NCBI GenBank assembly: GCA_021151615.1
Contig: JAGKXA010000098.1
Coordinates: 1-18,296, forward strand
Source: Cellvibrionaceae bacterium
GTDB lineage: Bacteria > Pseudomonadota > Gammaproteobacteria > Pseudomonadales > Cellvibrionaceae
DNA: 18,296 bases
Reading direction: 5' to 3'
The number at the start of each line of letters is the position of its first letter. Positions within the stretch are counted from its first letter, which is position 1. Position numbers and translations under genes: made by a program. Shown piece after piece: positions 13,474-18,296 of the stretch. A model generated the notes under the pieces. The model did not search any database, was not told the origin of the DNA, and was given only the letters and a program-made list of their open reading frames with translations.

Positions 13474-16083
13474 TTAATTAGCGACTATATTCACCAATTT
13501 ATTCGGAATCACAATGACTTTGCGCACGGTTACGCCCTCCAGGAATTTTTGTACGTTTTCCTGCGCAAGCGCTAACTGTTCAAGCTGATCTTTTGGTGCA
13601 TCAACGGCCACATCCAGTTTGCCGCGCAATTTGCCATTCACTTGCACAACGACTTCCACTGTTGAGCGCACCAGTGCGCTTTCATCCAGGTTTGGCCAGT
13701 TTTCATTAAGCGGAATAGTGTTGTGACCGAGTGCCTGCCAGAGTGCTTGCGTGATATGCGGAACAATGGGGGCGAGCAGCAAAATGGCGGCCTCCAAGGC
13801 TTCGCGCTCCACCGCTAACCCTTGCGGGTTGGCGCGGTCGGCAAGTTTGCTGGTTTCGTTCAGCAATTCCATAGTGGCAGCAATTGCCGTGTTAAAGGTT
13901 TGACGGCGACCGTAATCGTCGCTGACTTTTTGGATCGTTTCGTGAGTTTTGCGGCGCAAATCTTTCTGAGCTTGCGGCAAGCTGGAAACATCCAGCGTGC
14001 CCGGTGTGCCGGCATTCACATGGCCTTCAACGGCTTTCCACAAGCGACGCAGGAAGCGGCTTGCACCGTCTACGCCGGAATCGCTCCACTCCAGGCTTTG
14101 CTCGGGCGGTGCAGCAAACATGGTGAACAAGCGAACCGTATCGGCGCCGTATTGTTTAATCACCGATTCAGGGTCAACACCATTGGCTTTGGATTTGGAC
14201 ATTTTTATCACGCCGCCAAATTCCACCGGCTCACCAGTGGCTTTGTGTTTGGCAGATATAAAACGGCCTTTGTCATCGCGCTCGATGACCACATTTTCCG
14301 GTTCTATCCAGTTTTCCTTGCCTTCACTTTTGATGAAGAAAGATTCGGCATTCACCATGCCCTGGCAGAGCAGGCGCTCGAAGGGTTCATCGCCACTGAC
14401 GAGACCTTCATCGCGCATTAATTTGTGGAAAAAGCGCGAGTAGAGCAGATGCAGGATTGCGTGTTCAATGCCGCCCACATATTGATCTACCGGTAACCAA
14501 TAATCGGCAGCTGCTTTGTTGATCATGCCATCAGTAAAGTTTGGGCAGGTGTAACGCGCGTAATACCAGCTTGACTCCATGAACGTATCGAAGGTATCGG
14601 TTTCGCGTTCAACGTATTTGCCATCGAGTTCATCTTTTTTCCACTCGAGGTCGGCTTTGATGGGCGACTGCACGCCGTTCATGACGACATCTTCCGGTAA
14701 AAGCACGGGAAGTTTGTGCGCAGGCACCGGAATTTCGCCGCCTTCGGGCAGGTTGAACATGGGAATAGGGGCTCCCCAGTAACGCTGGCGGGATACACCC
14801 CAATCGCGCAAACGGTAATTGGTTTTTACGCGGCCTTTGCCCGCCATTTCCAGGGTGGAGGCGATGGAATCAAATGCGGCGTTGAAGTCCAGGCCGTCGT
14901 ATTCGCCCGAATTAACCAGCACACCTTTTTCGGTGAATGCTGCTTTGCTTAAATCAATTTCTTCGCTGTGCGCGGGTGCGATCACTTGTGTAATTGCCAA
15001 ATTGTATTTCTGCGCAAACTCGTAATCGCGTTGGTCGTGGGCGGGCACGGCCATCACTGCACCTGAACCATAGTCCATCAACACATAGTTGGCGACCCAC
15101 ACGGCCACCGGTTCGCCGGTGATGGGATGCAGGGCTTTAATACCGGTATCCATGCCTTTCTTTTCCATGGTTGCCATATCGGCTTCGGCTACGGATTGCA
15201 CTTTGCAATCGGCAATAAATTGCGCGAGCGCCGGATTGCTCTCGGCTAAAAATTTGGAAATAGGGTGTTCAGCGGCAAGGCTCACGTAGGTCACGCCCAT
15301 CAAGGTATCCGGGCGAGTGGTATAGATGTCGAAACCGGTAAATGTACCTACAGGTGATGCCAGGTCAAAACGCATTTCCAAGCCACGGCTTTTGCCGATC
15401 CAGTTGCGCTGCATGGTTTTGACTTGCTCTGGCCAATTGGGAAGCTTATCCAGATCGTTCAACAATTCTTCGGCGTAATCAGTGATTTTGATAAACCACT
15501 GGGGGATCTCCTTGCGCTCGACCAGTGCACCGGAACGCCAGCCGCGGCCATCAATCACCTGCTCATTGGCCAAGACGGTTTGGTCGATGGGATCCCAATT
15601 CACGGTGGACATCTTTTTATACACCAGGCCTTTCTCGTACAAACGGGTGAAGAACCATTGTTCCCACTTGTAATATTCCGGGGTGCAAGTGGTGAGTTCG
15701 CGCGACCAATCAAAGCCGAAGCCCAAATGTTTGAGCTGGCTGCGCATATGGTCGGTATTCGAATAGGTCCACTTGGCGGGCGCTGTGTTGTGTTTGAGCG
15801 CGGCGTTTTCCGCCGGCAGGCCGAAGGCATCCCAGCCCATGGGGTGCAGTACATTTTTGCCCTGCATACGCTGGTAGCGGGCGATCACATCGGTAATGGT
15901 GTAGTTGCGCACATGGCCCATGTGCAGTTTGCCGCTGGGGTAGGGGAACATCGCCAGGCAATAGAATTTTTCTTTACTGGGGTCTTCTACGACTTTGAAG
16001 CTGTCATTGGCTTCCCAATACTGTTGGGCCTGGGCTTCGACCTCGGCGGGATTATACTGTTCTTGAATCGGGCGCTCTTGCAT
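13474..16083 (-). CDS. leuS: Leucyl-tRNA synthetase
   Basis: Attaches leucine to its tRNA. The 869 residues match the bacterial enzyme (E. coli 860) end to end. The class I signatures are HMGH at 54-57 after MFPYPSGKL, and KMSKS at 627-631. The CP1 editing domain has TTRPDTLMGVTY and the AVPAHDQRDYEFA loop; the catalytic core has DTFDTFMESSWYYARYTCP and the C-terminus VTVRKVIVIPNKLVNIV. The zinc-site cysteines of E. coli LeuRS are replaced here (Asp164, Gly181, Ser184), a variation I recall from pseudomonads. The ATG has only a weak Shine-Dalgarno, but no in-frame Met lies close upstream. It heads leuS-lptE-holA. A TATAAT on the minus strand at 16149-16154 gives a leader of about 60 nt. Confidence 0.98.
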   Translation of the reverse strand: MQERPIQEQYNPAEVEAQAQQYWEANDSFKVVEDPSKEKFYCLAMFPYPSGKLHMGHVRNYTITDVIARYQRMQGKNVLHPMGWDAFGLPAENAALKHNTAPAKWTYSNTDHMRSQLKHLGFGFDWSRELTTCTPEYYKWEQWFFTRLYEKGLVYKKMSTVNWDPIDQTVLANEQVIDGRGWRSGALVERKEIPQWFIKITDYAEELLNDLDKLPNWPEQVKTMQRNWIGKSRGLEMRFDLASPVGTFTGFDIYTTRPDTLMGVTYVSLAAEHPISKFLAESNPALAQFIADCKVQSVAEADMATMEKKGMDTGIKALHPITGEPVAVWVANYVLMDYGSGAVMAVPAHDQRDYEFAQKYNLAITQVIAPAHSEEIDLSKAAFTEKGVLVNSGEYDGLDFNAAFDSIASTLEMAGKGRVKTNYRLRDWGVSRQRYWGAPIPMFNLPEGGEIPVPAHKLPVLLPEDVVMNGVQSPIKADLEWKKDELDGKYVERETDTFDTFMESSWYYARYTCPNFTDGMINKAAADYWLPVDQYVGGIEHAILHLLYSRFFHKLMRDEGLVSGDEPFERLLCQGMVNAESFFIKSEGKENWIEPENVVIERDDKGRFISAKHKATGEPVEFGGVIKMSKSKANGVDPESVIKQYGADTVRLFTMFAAPPEQSLEWSDSGVDGASRFLRRLWKAVEGHVNAGTPGTLDVSSLPQAQKDLRRKTHETIQKVSDDYGRRQTFNTAIAATMELLNETSKLADRANPQGLAVEREALEAAILLLAPIVPHITQALWQALGHNTIPLNENWPNLDESALVRSTVEVVVQVNGKLRGKLDVAVDAPKDQLEQLALAQENVQKFLEGVTVRKVIVIPNKLVNIVAN

Positions 16084-16140
16084 GGACGTGTACGGCCTAT
16101 ACTGATGGTGGAGTTCTGTACTATATGTAAACGATGGAAA

Positions 16141-16182
16141 AGGCGGTGATTATAGAGGCACTACCGCCTGTGTGGGTATAAA
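16141..16182. promoter_or_regulatory. Divergent leuS / ybeL-like promoter region with inverted repeat
   Basis: On the minus strand 16149-16154 reads TATAAT, a perfect -10 box toward leuS; no good -35 box is present. On the plus strand 16177-16182 reads TATAAA, a possible -10 toward the ybeL-like gene, also without a clear -35. AGGCGGT (16141-16147) and ACCGCCT (16163-16169) are a perfect 7-bp inverted repeat separated by 15 nt, flanking the leuS -10. It could be an operator for a dimeric regulator; no known site is matched. Confidence 0.45.
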
Positions 16183-16212
16183 TATCTTGATGCAACCGCG
16201 AGAGGTGTTTTT

Positions 16213-16578
16213 ATGAAATCTGGCGATAGATCTACGGCTTCAACCCCCAACAACCCCTATCACACAAAACTGAGCGATTTACCCTTCAGCCCGGAGGAGA
16301 CGGGCGCGCTTGGAACCCTCAAAGAAGGCTTCGCCCATGAGGTTGATGACCTGGTCAAGCTCGAGCTCACCGCAGAAGAAATGGTGGGGAACGAAGTGCG
16401 GCTTGCACGCGAGTATGTAAAGGAAGACGCTGGTCATTTCTGGAGTGACCTCAAGCAGGAGTTCTTTAATTGGGAGCTGGCGACCGGGCAGCTATTACTA
16501 ACTGCAGCCGATCCCACCCGCGTAGACTGGCATGAGCACCATTGGTGGGGCGATGAAGAGTCGCAGATGCGGCATTAG
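16213..16578 (+). CDS. YbeL/DUF1451-like protein lacking the zinc ribbon
   Basis: A 121-residue acidic cytoplasmic protein of unknown function. The central part, from EVDDLVKLELTAEEM through REYVKEDAGHFWSDLKQEFF to TRVDWHEHHWW, resembles the helical region of E. coli YbeL (DUF1451), whose gene is also beside leuS. YbeL is about 160 residues and ends in a Cys4 zinc ribbon. Here the protein stops after SQMRH and has no cysteine, so the ribbon is missing. I looked past the stop and saw no CxxC pairs, so a recent frameshift is not indicated. GAGAGGTG lies 5 nt before the ATG. The stop codon sits in a small GCGGC-ATTA-GCCGC hairpin (16569-16582). The family assignment depends on weak similarity plus gene position. 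Confidence 0.65.
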   Translation: MKSGDRSTASTPNNPYHTKLSDLPFSPEETGALGTLKEGFAHEVDDLVKLELTAEEMVGNEVRLAREYVKEDAGHFWSDLKQEFFNWELATGQLLLTAADPTRVDWHEHHWWGDEESQMRH

Positions 16579-16669
16579 CCGCGATTGTTGACCGGTTAAG
16601 GCCCAATTATCCGATAAGTTTGTTAAGCTCTTGCTCGCCTGAACTATAACAATATCCAGTGAGAGAACC

Positions 16670-17587
16670 ATGTCTCTACCCTTGCGCGCCCGCCTGGGCG
16701 CTTTAGTATTTTTGCTAATCCCCCTGCCTGGAGTTGCCGAGCCTGTGAGTGAATTACCAACCGAGCCTATGTATCTATGGGCGGAAAAGCCTTTGGTTGA
16801 ACCTGACCGTGAACATATCAAAGACCAGCGGGTTTATGCGGTAGATAACCCCTCAATGACACCATTCTGGCCGGCAGAAGGTATAGCCACTGGTGCGGCG
16901 GTGGTGATTTTCCCGGGCGGTGGTTATATCCGGTTGGCAATTAATCACGAGGGCTATGACATCGCCAAATGGTTTGCCGAGCGGGGTGTTGCGGCCTTTG
17001 TGGTGAAGTACCGAATGCAGGAATACGGTTTTCCCGCGCCCTTGCTGGATGGCTTGCGTGCCGTGCGGTTGGTGCGCAAAAACGCTATGGACTGGGGTAT
17101 AGATCCGGCCAAAATCGGGGTAGTGGGCTTTTCGGCGGGCGGACATCTTGCGGCGAGTGTTAGCACGCGTTTTACCTTTACCAATCTGCTGGATGATCCG
17201 CTGGGTGAGATAAGTGCGCGTCCGGATTTTGCCGTGCTGGGCTATCCGGTTATCGCCCTTTACGGCCCGGATGCTCATGCCGGATCGCGCAAGGCATTGC
17301 TGGGGGAAAGTCCTGAGCCAAAGCTGCTGCATGAAAACTCCTTGCAGTATCAGGTAACCGACAAGGTGCCGCCGGTGTTTATGTTGCACGGTATTGGTGA
17401 CCAGGCTGTACCTGTTGGCAACAGCCTGGCGTTTTTTACCGAGGTGCAAAAGCACAATAAGCAATCCGAACTCCATATCTATCAAACCAGCATCCATGGC
17501 GTGGGGATGATCCAGGGGCAGGGCAGCGTGTCCAACTGGCCGCAGGCGTTGGAGGCATGGCTACATGGGCTGCAGATCATAAAATAA
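16670..17587 (+). CDS. Exported alpha/beta hydrolase, acetyl esterase (BD-FAE-like)
   Basis: A predicted periplasmic or secreted carboxylesterase. The first 23 residues are a signal peptide (Arg-rich start, hydrophobic ALVFLLIPLPG core, cleavage after GVA). The mature part is a complete alpha/beta hydrolase: oxyanion segment FPGGGY at 81-86, nucleophile elbow GFSAGGH with Ser155, acid Asp244 in HGIGDQAVP, and His276 in SIHGVG. DGLRAVRLVRKNAMDWGIDPAKIGVVGFSAGG is typical of the BD-FAE and acetylxylan esterase-like group in polysaccharide-degrading bacteria. The substrate is likely an acetyl or feruloyl ester of plant polysaccharide, but this cannot be proved from sequence. GAGAGAA precedes the ATG; a weak -10-like TATAAC lies at 16645-16650. 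It separates the ybeL-like gene from rplU and is probably monocistronic. Confidence 0.88.
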   Translation: MSLPLRARLGALVFLLIPLPGVAEPVSELPTEPMYLWAEKPLVEPDREHIKDQRVYAVDNPSMTPFWPAEGIATGAAVVIFPGGGYIRLAINHEGYDIAKWFAERGVAAFVVKYRMQEYGFPAPLLDGLRAVRLVRKNAMDWGIDPAKIGVVGFSAGGHLAASVSTRFTFTNLLDDPLGEISARPDFAVLGYPVIALYGPDAHAGSRKALLGESPEPKLLHENSLQYQVTDKVPPVFMLHGIGDQAVPVGNSLAFFTEVQKHNKQSELHIYQTSIHGVGMIQGQGSVSNWPQALEAWLHGLQIIK

Positions 17588-17599
17588 ACAGCTTTTGGC

Positions 17600-17629
17600 T
17601 TGCAGTGAGGCTGGCGCTTGGCATACAAT
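17600..17629 (+). promoter_or_regulatory. Sigma70-type promoter of rplU-rpmA
   Basis: TTGCAG (17600-17605) as -35 box, an 18-bp spacer, and TACAAT (17624-17629) as -10 box. Transcription would start near 17636, giving a leader of about 115 nt. It begins 12 nt after the upstream esterase stop. Confidence 0.7.
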
Positions 17630-17636
17630 CGCCGCC

Positions 17637-17750
17637 CCTGTAAAAACAGGTATACGACACTAGTCCCAAACGCCATAAGGGCATGTCGCCCGGCTACTTC
17701 GTGTCGTCCAAGCCCAAACGCGTTTTGGGTGTGAAAAGTGGAGCAATACA
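17637..17750 (+). promoter_or_regulatory. Structured 5' leader of rplU, possible autoregulatory RNA
   Basis: CCTGT-AAAA-ACAGG forms a hairpin at 17637-17650. ACGACAC (17654-17660) pairs with GTGTCGT (17701-17707), enclosing a GGGC-ATGTC-GCCC hairpin (17679-17691). Then CCCAAA (17713-17718) pairs with TTTGGG (17724-17729) just ahead of the GTGGAG ribosome-binding site. The nonamer CCCAAACGC occurs twice (17665 and 17713), so both copies could compete for the same GCGTTTTGGG. L21 leader RNAs are known in Firmicutes; whether this belongs to any described class I cannot tell. Confidence 0.45.
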
Positions 17751-18068
17751 ATGAGCGCATACGCAATTTTTGAAAGCGGTGGTAAACAGCATCGCGTAGT
17801 TGTGGGTGAAACCCTCAAACTCGAAAAAATCGATTTCGCCACCGGTGGCGTTGTTGAATTCAACAAAGTTTACCTGGTTGCCAACGGTGCAGACGTCAAG
17901 ATTGGCGCTCCTGTTGTAGATGGCGCTACCGTAACTGCAGAAGTCGTTGCTCACGGCCGTGCGGACAAAGTGAAAATCATCAAGTTCCGTCGTCGTAAGC
18001 ACCACATGAAGCGTCAAGGTCACCGTCAGTGGTTCACTGAAGTGAAAATCACTGCAATCAAAGGTTAA
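17751..18068 (+). CDS. rplU: 50S ribosomal protein L21
   Basis: A 105-residue large-subunit protein that binds 23S rRNA. The opening is MSAYAIFESGGKQHRV, the classical L21 start, followed by a beta-rich body and the basic FRRRKHHMKRQGHRQ stretch near residues 75-90 that contacts rRNA, with the usual C-terminal VKITAIKG. Length is close to the E. coli protein (103). GTGGAG precedes the ATG by about 6 nt. It is first in the rplU-rpmA operon with a strong promoter and a long structured leader, and rpmA starts 16 nt downstream. Its 18 kb neighbours are unrelated to ribosome genes, as usual for this operon. Confidence 0.98.
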   Translation: MSAYAIFESGGKQHRVVVGETLKLEKIDFATGGVVEFNKVYLVANGADVKIGAPVVDGATVTAEVVAHGRADKVKIIKFRRRKHHMKRQGHRQWFTEVKITAIKG

Positions 18069-18084
18069 TTGAGGAGTTTAGAAA

Positions 18085-18296
18085 ATGGCTCACAAGAAAG
18101 GGGTTGGTAGTTCCCGTAACGGTCGCGATTCAGAAGCGAAACGCCTTGGTGTTAAAGCTTACGGCGGTGAATTGATTTCTGGCGGCAGCATTATTGTTCG
18201 TCAACGTGGTACCAAATACCACGCTGGTCCAAACGTAGGTCTGGGTAAAGACCATACTCTGTTCGCGAAAGTGGACGGTACTGTTAAGTTCGAAAT
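18085..18296 (+). CDS. rpmA: 50S ribosomal protein L27 (3' end outside window)
   Basis: The first 70 codons and two bases of L27, a large-subunit protein whose N-terminus reaches the peptidyl transferase centre. The opening MAHKKGVGSSRNGRDSEAKR and the later RQRGTKYHAGPNVGLGKDHTLFA are diagnostic. GAGGAG precedes the ATG, 16 nt after the rplU stop. It carries no N-terminal extension of the Firmicutes kind (which are cleaved), since MAHKKG begins directly. About 15 residues lie beyond the window. The GTPase gene obg commonly follows in related bacteria. Confidence 0.97.
   Translation, partial: MAHKKGVGSSRNGRDSEAKRLGVKAYGGELISGGSIIVRQRGTKYHAGPNVGLGKDHTLFAKVDGTVKFE

Noticed and set aside
13822..14421. 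199-codon plus-strand frame opposite leuS
   Set aside because: Lies inside the conserved leuS catalytic and anticodon-binding regions and has no recognisable protein features.
13474..16083. LeuRS lacking zinc-site cysteines as a sign of a broken gene
   Set aside because: The HMGH, KMSKS and editing motifs are intact, and loss of these cysteines is, as I recall, normal in pseudomonad LeuRS.
15424..16149. 241-codon plus-strand frame opposite leuS
   Set aside because: leuS is unmistakable on the other strand in the same region; the long frame follows from its codon use.
16579..16669. Possible frameshifted zinc ribbon after the YbeL-like stop
   Set aside because: No CxxC pairs were seen in the reading frames of this stretch, and it contains the next gene's upstream region.
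16853..17497. 214-codon minus-strand frame opposite the alpha/beta hydrolase
   Set aside because: The plus-strand gene has an intact catalytic triad and signal peptide; the opposite frame is a shadow.

Overview
The window looks like a chromosomal segment of a free-living gammaproteobacterium close to the pseudomonads, most plausibly a Cellvibrio-like polysaccharide degrader. This is inferred from gene order and protein resemblance; no database search was run. Two blocks are conserved housekeeping neighbourhoods. The left block (1-5936) runs yheS, a TIGR02444-type gene, a DUF2789 gene, an algP-like gene, an FKBP lipoprotein isomerase, rsd/algQ and dsbB. As I recall it, this is the order around the algQ-algP locus of Pseudomonas. 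The right block (11695-16578) is leuS-lptE-holA with a divergent ybeL-like gene, the arrangement known from E. coli. The right edge starts the ribosomal rplU-rpmA operon.

Layout: 1-1679 yheS (-, 3' end outside the window); 1729-2220 TIGR02444 (+); 2227-2463 DUF2789 (-); 2654-3478 AlgP-like (-); 3479-4011 a long intergenic stretch; 4012-4758 FKBP lipoprotein (+); 4833-5297 rsd (-); 5424-5936 dsbB (-); 6139-6708 a secreted FliL-like protein (+); 6758-8371 gshA (-, GTG start); 8468-8824 a conserved small protein (-); 9029-9592 a membrane protein (+); 9691-10761 and 10818-11567 two tandem SGNH esterases (-); 11695-16083 holA, lptE, leuS (-); 16213-16578 a shortened YbeL-like protein (+); 16670-17587 an exported alpha/beta hydrolase (+); 17751-18068 rplU and 18085-end rpmA (+).

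The genes are mostly unrelated housekeeping functions: translation (leuS, rplU, rpmA, yheS), replication (holA), envelope biogenesis (lptE, dsbB, FKBP), glutathione synthesis (gshA) and sigma-factor control (rsd). The lifestyle signal is three exported esterase-like enzymes of different families within about 8 kb, consistent with deacetylating plant polysaccharides outside the cytoplasm.

I found no convincing novel multi-gene defence, mobile or biosynthetic system, no CRISPR array, no tRNA or rRNA and no transposase. The best leads are small: a 163-bp inverted-repeat element between lptE and leuS; an rplU leader with two copies of one segment able to compete for the same partner; a FliL-like protein that has a signal peptide and a His/Asp-rich insert and no flagellar neighbours; a YbeL-like protein without its zinc ribbon; and an inverted repeat between the divergent leuS and ybeL-like promoters.
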